Counted from the first letter of the stretch, positions 43,425 to 53,756 are shown. The stretch is 64,000 nucleotides of DNA from an uncultured Fulvivirga sp. (GCA_947500555.1 CANMSE010000001.1:682001-746000), one strand, 5' to 3'. Numbers and translations are program-made. The notes: generated by a model from the sequence alone, not told the origin.

Positions 43425-44390
43425 TTGAGTCGTTTAAGAGTCATATTGCAATCGTTAAACCCTGAGCGTGTCCATAATTTTAGAGTGATTGCGCTCAGTA
43501 TCTTGGCTGCAGCTACATTCTGGTTTCTTAATGCTCTCAATGACTCTTATTCAACTACCGTAAATTATCCTGTTGAATTTGTTTTCGATACTGAACGATA
43601 CATTGCCACAGAAGAACTTCCTGATGAAATTCAAATTAATGTTAATGGGCTTGGATGGAATCTGTTTCGTAATAATTTAGGTATTAAAACAGCTCCTATC
43701 ATTTTTCGACTAGAAAATGCAGCAGACATTAAAAAACTGCCAGCCAATACTATGCTCAGCACAGTTTCAGACCAAATGGCTGAGTTTCAAGTGAATTTCG
43801 TTCTCACCGATACAGTCTATCTTAAAATAGATAATAAGGTCAATAGATTATATCAATTGGTAGTGGATAGTTCTTCAATTCAATTGGATGATAACTATTG
43901 GCTTAATACACCCATTTCCTTTTCACCTGATACGGTTTTGCTTACCGGACCAGAATCGTTATTAGACGAAATTTCTGATAGTCTAATAGTCAGAATTCCT
44001 CAAAAAAATATTGATGAGAATTATAATGAGGATATCCCAATAGAAGTTAGAAACAATAGTCTAATAAATCGAGACCCTCCTACCATCAATGTCTCCTTTG
44101 GCGTGGAAGAATTTGTAAGCTCAAGTCTTACAGTACCTATCACGGCCGTAGATTTCCCTGAAGATAGTTCGGTATTCCTAGATAGAACTGACATAGTAAT
44201 AGGGTATCAAGTTGGAAAGGATCAAAGTGATAATGTTCCAATAGAGGAATTTGAATTACAGGCCGATTTCAAAAGCTTTAATTCTTCTGATTCCACAGTG
44301 ACCCTCAAACTTATCTCATCTCCATCAATCATTAAAAATATCGCTATCGACAGCACCGGAGTGAAAGTACTATTCAATGAAGAAGAATAA
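43425..44390 (+). CDS. YbbR-like (CdaR family) protein
   Basis: A 321-residue protein with one N-terminal membrane helix (FRVIALSILAAATFWFLNALN) and extracytoplasmic YbbR-type beta repeats, shown by YPVEFVF, LPDEIQINVNGLGWNL and SFSPDTVLLTGPESLLD. In Firmicutes such proteins regulate the cyclic-di-AMP synthase CdaA; no such gene is present here. TTG start, 2 bp after yajC. The end overlaps coaE by 14 bp. Confidence 0.85.
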   Translation: MSRLRVILQSLNPERVHNFRVIALSILAAATFWFLNALNDSYSTTVNYPVEFVFDTERYIATEELPDEIQINVNGLGWNLFRNNLGIKTAPIIFRLENAADIKKLPANTMLSTVSDQMAEFQVNFVLTDTVYLKIDNKVNRLYQLVVDSSSIQLDDNYWLNTPISFSPDTVLLTGPESLLDEISDSLIVRIPQKNIDENYNEDIPIEVRNNSLINRDPPTINVSFGVEEFVSSSLTVPITAVDFPEDSSVFLDRTDIVIGYQVGKDQSDNVPIEEFELQADFKSFNSSDSTVTLKLISSPSIIKNIAIDSTGVKVLFNEEE

Positions 44391-44985
44391 ACTTCAAGTT
44401 GGAATCACTGGTGGAATAGGATCAGGCAAAAGTCTTATTTGTAAAATATTTTCGGCTTTGGGTGTTTCAGTCTATGACGCAGATACCCGTGCCAAATGGT
44501 TAACAAATAATGATGAAACAATCAAGAATAAGGTAGTCGAGCACTTTGGAAAAAAATCTTATAATTCAAATGGTCTTAACCGAAGTTATATTTCCAGCAT
44601 CGTTTTTAAAGATCAAACCAAGCTTACTCTTCTCAATAGCATAATTCATCCGGCAGTAGGAAAAGATTATGTTAATTGGTTTGAACAACAGCAATCTCCA
44701 TATACCATAAAAGAGGCTGCTTTAATGTTTGAGTCCGGTTCTTACGAAAATTTAGATAGAATTATCAACGTATCTGCCCCTATCGAACTCCGAATAAGAA
44801 GAGTTCTTCAGCGAGATTCTTTTCGAAGTGAAAAGGAGGTAAGGTCAATCATTGATAAACAATTAAGTGAAGAAGAACGATCCGGAAGATCCGATTACCT
44901 AATTCACAATGATGGAAGTCAAATGGTTGTTCCCCAGGTGCTGAAATTACACAACCAATTCATGGAAATAGATAGGCTTACATAA
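44377..44985 (+). CDS. coaE: Dephospho-CoA kinase
   Basis: A 202-residue P-loop kinase. GGIGSGKS (12-19) binds ATP; DADTRAK and the LNSIIHPAV segment are CoaE signatures. It catalyses the final step of coenzyme A synthesis, phosphorylating dephospho-CoA at the 3' hydroxyl. It overlaps the YbbR gene by 14 bp and converges with scpA, overlapping its 3' end by 8 bp. Confidence 0.95.
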   Translation: MKKNKLQVGITGGIGSGKSLICKIFSALGVSVYDADTRAKWLTNNDETIKNKVVEHFGKKSYNSNGLNRSYISSIVFKDQTKLTLLNSIIHPAVGKDYVNWFEQQQSPYTIKEAALMFESGSYENLDRIINVSAPIELRIRRVLQRDSFRSEKEVRSIIDKQLSEEERSGRSDYLIHNDGSQMVVPQVLKLHNQFMEIDRLT

Positions 44986-45727
44986 CCTCCACTTCATCCA
45001 GCTTTTCTACCCAGAAATTATTGAATCCTTCACCTATTATTAGGGTGACCATTTGCAGTTGGAGTAATTCCAAAATTGCCAGAAAATTAAATATCACAGC
45101 TATTTTATTTTTCTCTTGTTCAATGATTTCCGAAAACGAGATTTTTGATTTATTTCTCAAATTGTCCATTATGAAATTACGCTGACCGCTGATGGTGTAA
45201 GGGTATTGAACCACTTCATGCCGAGGTTTATTTTTTTCTACCTCATAACGCTCAATTACATTTTGGAAAACCTTCAAAAGCTTATAAAGATCAAGGTCTT
45301 GCAATTCTGATTCTACATTAACCGACTCCGATAGAGAGCGTAATTCTTTGGCCAGATTACCTCTCTTTTCTTTATCAATCTGGCTACTTTCCATCTCCTG
45401 CAATTCCTGTAGGACAGATTTATACTTTTTGTACTCTAAGAGGTGCTTAACTAATTCTTCACGCGGATCAATTTCATTACCCTCTTCATCAAGTTGTGGC
45501 CTTGGAAGAAGCATTTTCGATTTTATTCTCATTAATGTCGCAGCAACGAGGATAAACTCACTGGCAACTTCGATATTCATTTGTTCCAGGTTATGCAGAT
45601 AATCTAAAAAATCATTGGTGATTTTGGATATAGGTATATCGTTGATATCAAGTTCATCACGCTCAATGAAGAACAGCAAAAGGTCAAAAGGACCTTCAAA
45701 AAGAGGTAATTTAATTTCAAAGCTCAA
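44978..45727 (-). CDS. scpA: Segregation and condensation protein A
   Basis: A 249-residue kleisin. The start FEIKLPLFEGPFDLLLFFIERDELDINDIPI is the standard ScpA opening; ASEFILVAATLMRIKSKMLLP and a C-terminal winged-helix (about 170-240, VIFNFLAILELLQLQ) follow. It bridges SMC heads with ScpB to condense and segregate the chromosome; smc and scpB are not in the window. It is convergent with coaE and divergent from dxs. Confidence 0.94.
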   Translation of the reverse strand: MSFEIKLPLFEGPFDLLLFFIERDELDINDIPISKITNDFLDYLHNLEQMNIEVASEFILVAATLMRIKSKMLLPRPQLDEEGNEIDPREELVKHLLEYKKYKSVLQELQEMESSQIDKEKRGNLAKELRSLSESVNVESELQDLDLYKLLKVFQNVIERYEVEKNKPRHEVVQYPYTISGQRNFIMDNLRNKSKISFSEIIEQEKNKIAVIFNFLAILELLQLQMVTLIIGEGFNNFWVEKLDEVEVM

Positions 45728-45802
45728 ATGTCATTAGGCTTGGTAGTACTATTCAAATATATTACTATCCACTTTAATAAATGAGTGCTGCGATAAAAAG
45801 TG

Positions 45803-45810
45803 TACTTTTG
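45803..45810 (+). promoter_or_regulatory. Candidate -7 element for dxs
   Basis: TACTTTTG matches TAnnTTTG and lies 83 bp upstream of the dxs ATG. No convincing TTG is seen 17-21 bases upstream, so confidence is modest. Confidence 0.4.
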
Positions 45811-45893
45811 TACTAATTTATTCAATTGGATAAAGAGAAGAAAACACTTACCTTAAGTTCTTGTTTAAGGTTTAGCAACAATAATTATACAGA

Positions 45894-47816
45894 ATGCTTA
45901 TTGAACCAGGAAAGCTCTTAGCTGGAATAGACAGCCCTGACGATTTAAAAAAATTAGACCAAACTCAGCTTGTAGAATTATGTGATGAGTTGAGACATTT
46001 CATCATTGATAATGTTTCTGTTTATGGCGGTCATTTTGGTGCAAGTCTTGGAGTTGTAGAATTAACCGTTGCGTTACACTATATCTTTAATACACCAAAA
46101 GATCAGCTAGTATGGGATGTGGGTCATCAGGCTTATGGTCATAAAATATTGACTGGCAGAAGAGATACTTTTCATACCAATAGAATTTATAAAGGTCTTT
46201 CCGGTTTCCCTAAGAGAAAGGAAAGTGAATATGATACATTCGGAGTAGGGCATTCCTCTACTTCTATATCGGCAGCTGTAGGCATGGCAGTGGCTTCGAA
46301 ATATAAAGGTGATGACAAGCAGCAGCATGTGGCAATTATTGGGGACGGTGCCATGACTGGTGGTTTAGCCTTTGAAGGAATGAACCATGCTGGAGTCTCA
46401 AACAGCAATGTTTTGATAATTCTCAATGACAATTGCATGTCAATTGATCCCAATGTAGGGGCACTGAAGGATTATCTTACGGACATCACAACCTCTCATA
46501 CTTATAACAAAGTGAAAGATGAGGTCTGGAAAGCGCTTGGGAAGATCAGCAAATTTGGACCAAATGCTCAGGAGATTGTTGCTAAAATTGAAAATGGAAT
46601 TAAATCTACCTTATTAAGCCAAAGCAATCTTTTTGAGTCGTTGAACCTCAGGTACTTTGGTCCGGTGGATGGTCATGATGTTAATCATCTGGTAAGTGTA
46701 TTAGATGACCTCAAGGATATAAAAGGCCCGAAAATACTTCATTGTATAACAGAAAAGGGTAAAGGCTATGGACCTGCCGAGAAAGGAAATAAGACCACCT
46801 GGCATGCTCCTGGTAAATTTGATAAGGTAACAGGTGAAATTCATAAAAAAGTACATGAGACACCTCAGCCTCCAAAATACCAAGATGTTTTTGGAAATAC
46901 GCTCGTTGAACTAGCCGAGAAAAATGAAAAAATAACCGGAGTTACTCCTGCGATGCCTTCAGGCTCATCCATGAATATCATGATGAAAGCAATGCCTGAG
47001 CGTGCGTTTGATGTTGGTATTGCAGAACAGCATGCAGTTACATTCTCTGCGGGACTGGCTACGCAGGGATTAATACCCTACTGTAATATCTATAGCACCT
47101 TTATGCAACGTGCATTTGATCAGGTGATACATGATGTTTGTATCCAAGACTTACCCGTTAATTTCTGTCTGGATAGAGCTGGATTTGCAGGTGCAGACGG
47201 ACCAACTCATCATGGTGCGTATGATGTAGCATACATGAGATGTATCCCTAACATGATAGTATCTGCACCCATGAATGAGGCGGAGCTAAGAAATTTAATG
47301 TATACCGCTCAACTTCCACGTGAAGGTCAGGCATTTACTATTCGCTATCCAAGAGGACAAGGCGTTATGCCAGAGTGGAAAACACCGATGGAAAAAATAG
47401 CTATTGGTACTGGTAGAAAAATAAAAGATGGACATGATGTGGCCATTCTCACACTTGGCCATATAGGTAACTATACAGTAGAAGCTTGTGAAAAACTTGA
47501 AAAAGAAGATCTGAATCCTGCACACTATGATATGCGTTTTGTAAAGCCGCTTGATGAGAAAATGTTGCATAAAATTTTCAAAAACTTTAAGAAGGTTATT
47601 ACTGTGGAAGATGGTTGTCTTATGGGCGGCTTTGGTAGCTCCATTTTAGAGTTTATGGCTGAGAATAACTATCAGGCTCAAGTAAAAAGGCTAGGTATTC
47701 CAGATGCTATTGTAGAACATGGTGAGCAATTGCAGTTGCACAAGGAATGTAATTTTGACCCTGAAGGAATAGCTAACGCTGTAATTCAAATGACAGAGGG
47801 TGTTTTAGCCAAATAG
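45894..47816 (+). CDS. dxs: 1-deoxy-D-xylulose-5-phosphate synthase
   Basis: A 640-residue thiamine diphosphate enzyme. GDGAMTGG with the following NDNCMS forms the ThDP/Mg site; VWDVGHQAYGHKILTGR and FDVGIAEQHAVTFSAGLA (catalytic Glu) are signatures; the C-terminal transketolase domain is complete. It condenses pyruvate and glyceraldehyde 3-phosphate, the first step of the MEP isoprenoid pathway. It is preceded by a 166-bp gap with a candidate promoter, and the next gene starts 7 bp after its stop. Confidence 0.96.
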   Translation: MLIEPGKLLAGIDSPDDLKKLDQTQLVELCDELRHFIIDNVSVYGGHFGASLGVVELTVALHYIFNTPKDQLVWDVGHQAYGHKILTGRRDTFHTNRIYKGLSGFPKRKESEYDTFGVGHSSTSISAAVGMAVASKYKGDDKQQHVAIIGDGAMTGGLAFEGMNHAGVSNSNVLIILNDNCMSIDPNVGALKDYLTDITTSHTYNKVKDEVWKALGKISKFGPNAQEIVAKIENGIKSTLLSQSNLFESLNLRYFGPVDGHDVNHLVSVLDDLKDIKGPKILHCITEKGKGYGPAEKGNKTTWHAPGKFDKVTGEIHKKVHETPQPPKYQDVFGNTLVELAEKNEKITGVTPAMPSGSSMNIMMKAMPERAFDVGIAEQHAVTFSAGLATQGLIPYCNIYSTFMQRAFDQVIHDVCIQDLPVNFCLDRAGFAGADGPTHHGAYDVAYMRCIPNMIVSAPMNEAELRNLMYTAQLPREGQAFTIRYPRGQGVMPEWKTPMEKIAIGTGRKIKDGHDVAILTLGHIGNYTVEACEKLEKEDLNPAHYDMRFVKPLDEKMLHKIFKNFKKVITVEDGCLMGGFGSSILEFMAENNYQAQVKRLGIPDAIVEHGEQLQLHKECNFDPEGIANAVIQMTEGVLAK

Positions 47817-47823
47817 TCACTAA

Positions 47824-48666
47824 GTGTCTATTATTCACTCACAACGGTATGGCTCTGGCAATCCAATCATATTGATTCATGGATTTTGTGAGACCTCAGC
47901 TGTCTGGAAGCCTCTGGTCAATAAACTTGCCCTTTCAAATGAGGTTATCACTATAGATTTGCCAGGGTTCGGCAAAAGCCCACTGCTTAAGACACCTTTT
48001 ACAATTACAGATGTTGCTACCCAGGTTCGTACCTGGTTGTTAGAAAATGATCTTAAAAATAGTATCATAATAGGGCATTCCTTAGGTGGTTATGTGAGTC
48101 TCGCCCTTGCTGAAAAGTTTCCTGATTCAATCAGTGGTTTTGGTTTATTACATTCTACAGCATTCGCTGATGATGAAATGAAGAAAGAAGCAAGGAACAA
48201 GACCATTACATTTGTCAGAAAAAGAGGAGTGAAAGTATTTGCTGAATCTTTTGTTCAACAGCTTTTTTATGTAAAAAATAGACGGTCTCTTGAAAATGAA
48301 ATAGAAGAAGTAACTATGATAGCTGCTGCAACTAGCGAAAAAACGTTGGTGCATTACATGGAGGCGATGCGCGATCGTCCGGATAGGTCACAAGTCTTTA
48401 TAAATTTCAAAAATCCAATCCTTTTTATTTCTGGTGATCAAGATAGTTCTGTCCCAATTGAAAAATCGCGCGCTCAATATAATTTGATTTCAAACCCGCT
48501 GATAAAAGAGCTAAAAGATACCGGACACATGGGTATGTATGAAGCTACTTCCGAATGTTATCTTGTCATTGGCCAATTTCTAGCTCAGTTCGATAAGAAA
48601 AAAGTAGCATCGAATTCGGGTATTTTGCCAGGTCAAGATTTAAAGAAAAATTTGGGGTGTGGTTAG
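47824..48666 (+). CDS. Alpha/beta hydrolase
   Basis: A 280-residue alpha/beta-hydrolase fold protein. The oxyanion loop is HGFCETS, the nucleophile elbow GHSLGG (Ser near residue 83), the acid is in SGDQDSSVP and the His in GHMGMYE. Substrate cannot be told. GTG start, 7 bp after dxs, so probably co-transcribed. The C-terminal 15 residues after FDKKK are unusual and may be disordered. Confidence 0.88.
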   Translation: MSIIHSQRYGSGNPIILIHGFCETSAVWKPLVNKLALSNEVITIDLPGFGKSPLLKTPFTITDVATQVRTWLLENDLKNSIIIGHSLGGYVSLALAEKFPDSISGFGLLHSTAFADDEMKKEARNKTITFVRKRGVKVFAESFVQQLFYVKNRRSLENEIEEVTMIAAATSEKTLVHYMEAMRDRPDRSQVFINFKNPILFISGDQDSSVPIEKSRAQYNLISNPLIKELKDTGHMGMYEATSECYLVIGQFLAQFDKKKVASNSGILPGQDLKKNLGCG

Positions 48667-48701
48667 ATAATAGTGAATTATCTATAGGGTAGATTTGAGC
48701 A

Positions 48702-50105
48702 ATGGTTTTCAGCTCATCCTTTTTCTTATTCGTCTTTCTGCCGATTACTCTCTTAATATCTCGAATACTTCCTGGTCGATTTAGGAATTCTGCATTACTT
48801 TTTATGAGTCTACTATTTTACTCATGGGGAGAGCCAACCTACGTGCTAGTGATGCTTATTTCCATATCCATCAACTATCTTATTGGCCACAAAATCATTG
48901 GTGAGCATGGCCCCTTATTTTTGGCTTTAGGTGTTTCCGCAAATATTGGTTGTATTGCCTACTTCAAATACTCGACATTTATTCTACAAAGTGCCCATGA
49001 AGCTCTCGGCATTCCTTTTATCGAAATAGGTAATATTCATTTACCCATTGGTATCTCCTTTTTTACTTTTCAGGCCATTTCATATTTAGTAGATGTTTAC
49101 AGGAAAGAGACCGCCCCCCAAGAGAACATTGTACATCTTGCTCTTTATATTTCTCTATTTCCTCAACTTGTTGCTGGGCCTATTGTACGATATAAAGATA
49201 TTAATGATCAGCTCAAACAGCGGTCAATGACTATTGATAGCTTTGCCTATGGTATTGAACGGTTCTTAATTGGATTGATTAAAAAAGTACTAATAGCCAA
49301 TAATTTAGCTGTTCTTTCAGATACCATTTTTGATGAATCAACTATTGATACTCCACTCGCGTGGCTTGGTATTTTAGCTTATTCCTTTCAAATCTATTTT
49401 GATTTCTCTGGGTACTCCGATATGGCAATTGGTTTAGGTAGAATGTTCGGATTCACTTTTTTGGAGAATTTTAATTACCCATATATTTCAAAATCAATTA
49501 AAGAGTTTTGGAGGCGATGGCATATCTCATTGTCTTCCTGGTTTCGTGATTACCTATATATACCCTTGGGTGGCAATAGACATGGCAAGTTCAGAACTTA
49601 TTTTAATCTCATTGTAGTTTTTTTTCTTACAGGATTGTGGCACGGAGCAAGTTGGAACTTTGTTCTTTGGGGCCTATTTCATGGATTTTTCCTAATCCTG
49701 GAAAGGTTTTTAAGTAAAAAAACTAAAATTAGAATACCCCATTCGATTCTGCATTTCTATACTTTATTAGTAGTAGCAGTTGGTTGGGTTTTCTTTCGTT
49801 CTGAAAATATTGCAAGTGCTTTTCACTATTTAGAAATAATGTTTGCTTTTCAAATTGAGGAGTCATTCCCTAACAACATTCTTTACCTAATCAATAAAGA
49901 GGTAATGTGGGTTTTCGTGCTGGCTTTAATATTTTGTATTCCAACAAAAAAGTATCTTTTTTCATTTATTGAGTCTCTCAATAATAGTAGAATCAAATTA
50001 TTGGGGCTCTCTCTATTTAGACTTTTACTAATTGTACTAGGCATAATTAGCCTATCATACATAGCCGCAGATACTTACAATCCATTTATCTATTTTCGTT
50101 TTTGA
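48702..50105 (+). CDS. MBOAT family O-acyltransferase (AlgI-like)
   Basis: A 467-residue polytopic membrane protein with about ten helices. The MBOAT core is visible: FQIYFDFSGYSDMAIG, EFWRRWHISLSSWFRDYLYIPLGGNR and the invariant His in LTGLWHGASWNFVLWG. AlgI/DltB-type enzymes pass acyl groups across the inner membrane to modify polysaccharides or teichoic acids. The following AlgJ/AlgX-like gene overlaps or abuts it, which points to polysaccharide O-acetylation. No polysaccharide synthase is in the window. Confidence 0.93.
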   Translation: MVFSSSFFLFVFLPITLLISRILPGRFRNSALLFMSLLFYSWGEPTYVLVMLISISINYLIGHKIIGEHGPLFLALGVSANIGCIAYFKYSTFILQSAHEALGIPFIEIGNIHLPIGISFFTFQAISYLVDVYRKETAPQENIVHLALYISLFPQLVAGPIVRYKDINDQLKQRSMTIDSFAYGIERFLIGLIKKVLIANNLAVLSDTIFDESTIDTPLAWLGILAYSFQIYFDFSGYSDMAIGLGRMFGFTFLENFNYPYISKSIKEFWRRWHISLSSWFRDYLYIPLGGNRHGKFRTYFNLIVVFFLTGLWHGASWNFVLWGLFHGFFLILERFLSKKTKIRIPHSILHFYTLLVVAVGWVFFRSENIASAFHYLEIMFAFQIEESFPNNILYLINKEVMWVFVLALIFCIPTKKYLFSFIESLNNSRIKLLGLSLFRLLLIVLGIISLSYIAADTYNPFIYFRF

Positions 50106-50107
50106 TT

Positions 50108-51250
50108 ATGAAAGTAGTAAACATTGTCACAACAATCATATTTGCTATAATAATAGCACTGCCGCTATTGAGTTCTGTGATTCCTCTTTTACCTCAAAAC
50201 CAAAATACTGAGAACAGAACTCTTAAAACAAGTCCTAGTATTCCTGAGTCTATTACTGCAATTCAATCGTACCCCAAAGAATTTGAATCATTCTTTAATG
50301 ATCAGTTTGAAGGCAGAAGTTTACTATTTGATTTGAATATGACAATTAAATCAAAATTGAGCTCAAAACCGTTCAAAGACAATTCATTACTTATAGGAAA
50401 GGATGGTTGGTATTTCAGTAATTTTCAAAAAGTGGTAGATGATTATAGGGCGGTTCGCCCTTTCACTTCTATTGAAATCAATTCCATAGTCAATCAGTTA
50501 CTTGATGCTAAAAATGAGCTAAATGAAAGAGGTATTAAATACTATTTGCTGGTTGTCCCCAATAAACACACCATTTACAATGACAAATTGCCTGAATATG
50601 TTAGAAAAATAGGTGAAAAATCCCGGTTTGAGCAACTAGTCCCTGCTTTTGAAAGTGCTGACCTAAATTTTGTAGATATAAGAAAGGAAATGTTAAAAGC
50701 TAAGTCCGAAAAAGACTTGTATTTTAAAACTGACTCTCACTGGAATTTGCACGGATCATATATCGGGTATAAAAAGCTATTTGATGTAATCAGCAGAGAC
50801 TTTCCACAAATCATCCCTAATAGACTTGATCAGTTCAATGTCTCACAGCGCAATAAAAAGGGCGGAGACATTGTAGCAATGATGGGTAAGGAAAATGAAA
50901 TCCAAGATGTTTTTATCGAGTATCGCTCAAAAAATAAGGTGAATGTTAAAGAAGCACCATTAGGAGAATATGCTCTTCCACAACCTAAAATCTTTCATCC
51001 CGAAATCAGCGTCAGTGCGTTTGAAAGTAATTCTTCTTCATTAACTGCTGTTATATTCAAAGATTCCTATGCAGGGTACATGCAACAGTTCATTAATCCT
51101 CACTTTAAAAGAACAACATATGTTTGGGGCCATGATTATTATTTAAATAAAGAAATAATCAATTATGAACGCCCTGATATTGTCATTCAAGTAATTGTTG
51201 AGCGTTATTTATACTCCTTGTTAAGAGCCGCAGATGTCAATGATAAATAA
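50108..51250 (+). CDS. AlgX/AlgJ-like acetyltransferase partner (SGNH-like, DHHW type)
   Basis: A 380-residue protein from the ATG at 50108 with an N-terminal membrane anchor (VVNIVTTIIFAIIIALPLL). The domain carries the AlgX/AlgJ signature: GKDGWYFS, YLLVVPNKHTIY, the catalytic Asp/His in TDSHWNLHGSYIGY and a Ser in FKDSYAGYM. Such proteins transfer acetyl groups from the MBOAT partner to exported polysaccharide in the periplasm. It is coupled to the MBOAT gene. Confidence 0.88.
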   Translation: MKVVNIVTTIIFAIIIALPLLSSVIPLLPQNQNTENRTLKTSPSIPESITAIQSYPKEFESFFNDQFEGRSLLFDLNMTIKSKLSSKPFKDNSLLIGKDGWYFSNFQKVVDDYRAVRPFTSIEINSIVNQLLDAKNELNERGIKYYLLVVPNKHTIYNDKLPEYVRKIGEKSRFEQLVPAFESADLNFVDIRKEMLKAKSEKDLYFKTDSHWNLHGSYIGYKKLFDVISRDFPQIIPNRLDQFNVSQRNKKGGDIVAMMGKENEIQDVFIEYRSKNKVNVKEAPLGEYALPQPKIFHPEISVSAFESNSSSLTAVIFKDSYAGYMQQFINPHFKRTTYVWGHDYYLNKEIINYERPDIVIQVIVERYLYSLLRAADVNDK

Positions 51251-51293
51251 TGACTATTATCATCTTTATTCATTACTCTTATTAAACCTTTCC

Positions 51294-51325
51294 TTTGCTA
51301 ATCATACCAATTGCTCATATCTTCG
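51294..51325 (+). promoter_or_regulatory. Candidate promoter for feoA-feoB
   Basis: TTTG (51294-51297), 20 bases, then TATCTTCG (51318-51325), one base off TAnnTTTG, 30 bp upstream of feoA. No Fur box was recognised by eye. Confidence 0.4.
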
Positions 51326-51355
51326 CACTGTTTATAATTGATCTAAATAGAAGTT

Positions 51356-51580
51356 GTGGATTTAAGAAGTGTCGTAGATTTAGCCCCGGGAGAGAGTGCC
51401 ATTATTAGTGGTTTTATGGACGATGCATTGTCTCTTAAGCTTCTAGAAATGGGCTGCTTACCAGGTCAACCTATAAAGTATAATTTTGCCGCTCCTCTTG
51501 GTGACCCTATATGTGTAAGTGTTTCAGGTTATGATCTATCACTTAGATTAGACGAAGCAATAACCATCTCCGTACAGTAG
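51356..51580 (+). CDS. feoA: FeoA family protein
   Basis: A 74-residue SH3-like protein with VDLAPGESAIISGF, LLEMGCLPGQPI, and a final LRLDEAITISV, the normal FeoA layout. FeoA is a small cytoplasmic partner needed for FeoB-mediated ferrous iron uptake. GTG start at 51356; the feoB ATG follows the stop by 1 bp. Confidence 0.9.
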   Translation: MDLRSVVDLAPGESAIISGFMDDALSLKLLEMGCLPGQPIKYNFAAPLGDPICVSVSGYDLSLRLDEAITISVQ

Positions 51581-51581
51581 T

Positions 51582-53696
51582 ATGTCTGATAGCGATATGA
51601 GAAAAATCGCTTTAGTTGGCAATCCCAATTCTGGTAAGTCTTCTTTATTTAATCACCTCACGGGACTCAACCAAAAAATCGGCAACTTCCCTGGTGTTAC
51701 AGTCGATAAAAAAACCGGCACTACCTCGCTACCAAATAATGAAAAGGTAGAAATTATCGATTTACCAGGTACTTATAGTATTTATCCCAATTCTAAAGAC
51801 GAACGCATTGTATTTGACATCTTAGCCAATAAAAGTCATCCTCAGCACCCAAATGCTGTTGTGGTTATAGTTGATGCCTCAAATTTCAAAAGAAACCTGC
51901 TTTTGTTCACTCAAGTTTATGACTTAAACATACCCGTCATTCTAGCACTCAATATGATGGATATTGTGGAAAAAACTGGCTTAAGTATTGATGCCAGTAA
52001 ACTGAGCAAAGAGCTAAAGGTACCGGTAATACCCATGAAGGCTCGGACAGGAAAGGGAATAGATTTACTAAAGAGTACTTTAATCGATTTTATCCCAAGT
52101 GCCTACAGTCCAATATTTGATCCTTCTTCCCATGCCGAAGCAGCAATTCTAAAAGTCAAAGAGTCTTTTAATATTCAAGAAGACTATGTAGCTTATCAAT
52201 TACTTCAACAAGCCCAAATCAATCGATCAATTGAAGAGTCCGATAAAAAACAGCTCCTTCAGATAGAAAAAGATTTTGACTTCCAGAAAGATGACCTTAG
52301 AAGGAAAGAAACACTTGAGCGTTATGCCGCAATAAATCATTTTATAAATGGTGCTGTCAAAGAAACATTTACCATTCTTCCCAAAAGAATTACTGATCAA
52401 TTAGACAAAGTCTTTACACACAAAATCTGGGGGTATGCTATATTTCTTAGTATTCTTTTTCTGATCTTCCAATCCATTTTTGCATGGGCCACTTGGCCCA
52501 TGGATTTGATTGATTTAGTTTTTTCAAAACTAAGCGCCTACTTAAGTGATATATTACCAGCTGGATTGCTCACTAGTTTGTTAACAGAAGGGATCATTCC
52601 AGGCATAGGAGGTATTGTCATCTTCATTCCTCAGATTGCCATATTGTTTGCGTTTGTTTCCATCCTGGAAGAAACCGGCTATATGTCCAGAGTAGTTTTT
52701 CTAATGGACAAACTAATGCGAAAAGTGGGCTTGAGTGGGAAAAGTGTGGTTCCTCTTATATCTGGTGTAGCTTGTGCTATTCCCGCAATTATGGCAACAC
52801 GAACAATTGAAAGCTGGAAAGAGCGACTGATCACTATTTTCGTGACACCGTTTATGAGTTGCTCCGCTCGGCTACCTGTTTATACTATACTTATTGCACT
52901 GGTCATTCCTGATAAAAATATCTTTGGGGTTTTCAATTTACAAGGTATAGCTCTCATGGGGCTTTATTTATTAGGCTTTATAATGGTGATTCTATCAGCC
53001 GCAGCAATGAAGCTGATTCTCAAAACAAGAGAACGCAGTTTTTTGGTCATGGAATTACCTACCTACAAAATGCCTCGCTGGATCAATGTAGTATTTACAA
53101 TGTATGAGAAGTCCAAAACATTTGTCTTTGAAGCAGGAAAAATTATTCTGGCCATATCTATTATTTTATGGGTTTTAGCTTCTTTCGGGCCCGGAGATCA
53201 TATAGAAAATGCCAAAGAAGAGGTAGCCATATTGAATATGGGGAAAGTTGTTTCTGATGAAGATTTAACCAACCAAATACAATCTTATAAATTAGAGCAT
53301 TCATATGCTGGAATTTTTGGAAAAACCCTTGAGCCTGCCATTGCTCCCTTAGGTTACGATTGGAAGATTGGCATTGCACTAATTACTTCTTTTGCGGCCA
53401 GAGAAGTTTTTGTAAGCACGATGGCAACAATTTATAGCATAGGAGATACTGAGGAAGAGACAACTATTAAAAATAGGCTTAAGTCCGAGAAAATACCTGG
53501 GACAGACGAGCCACGATATAACCTGGCAACTGGCATGTCACTGCTTGTTTTTTATGTTTTTGCAATGCAGTGCATGAGTACTTTAGCAGTTGTTTACCGT
53601 GAAACTAAAGGTTGGAAATGGCCAATGTTACAATTAATCTATATGACTGGCATCGCTTATTTATCAGCTTTGCTCACCTATTCCATTTTATCCTAA
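51582..53696 (+). CDS. feoB: Ferrous iron transporter FeoB
   Basis: A 704-residue protein with an N-terminal G domain (G1 GNPNSGKSS, G3 DLPGTY, G4 NMMD), a helical guanine-dissociation region (about 180-270), and a membrane part with Gate motifs (EETGYMSRVVFLMDKLM, SCSARLPVYTILIA, FAAREVFVSTMATIYS). It moves Fe(II) across the inner membrane. The FMSCSARLP cysteine proposed to line the pore is present. It makes an operon with feoA; no feoC is seen. Confidence 0.96.
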   Translation: MSDSDMRKIALVGNPNSGKSSLFNHLTGLNQKIGNFPGVTVDKKTGTTSLPNNEKVEIIDLPGTYSIYPNSKDERIVFDILANKSHPQHPNAVVVIVDASNFKRNLLLFTQVYDLNIPVILALNMMDIVEKTGLSIDASKLSKELKVPVIPMKARTGKGIDLLKSTLIDFIPSAYSPIFDPSSHAEAAILKVKESFNIQEDYVAYQLLQQAQINRSIEESDKKQLLQIEKDFDFQKDDLRRKETLERYAAINHFINGAVKETFTILPKRITDQLDKVFTHKIWGYAIFLSILFLIFQSIFAWATWPMDLIDLVFSKLSAYLSDILPAGLLTSLLTEGIIPGIGGIVIFIPQIAILFAFVSILEETGYMSRVVFLMDKLMRKVGLSGKSVVPLISGVACAIPAIMATRTIESWKERLITIFVTPFMSCSARLPVYTILIALVIPDKNIFGVFNLQGIALMGLYLLGFIMVILSAAAMKLILKTRERSFLVMELPTYKMPRWINVVFTMYEKSKTFVFEAGKIILAISIILWVLASFGPGDHIENAKEEVAILNMGKVVSDEDLTNQIQSYKLEHSYAGIFGKTLEPAIAPLGYDWKIGIALITSFAAREVFVSTMATIYSIGDTEEETTIKNRLKSEKIPGTDEPRYNLATGMSLLVFYVFAMQCMSTLAVVYRETKGWKWPMLQLIYMTGIAYLSALLTYSILS

Positions 53697-53756
53697 TCTT
53701 TGTAATAAATCAGTCATTTAGTCTACTAGTGACAAGTTAGATAAAAAAACAACTCA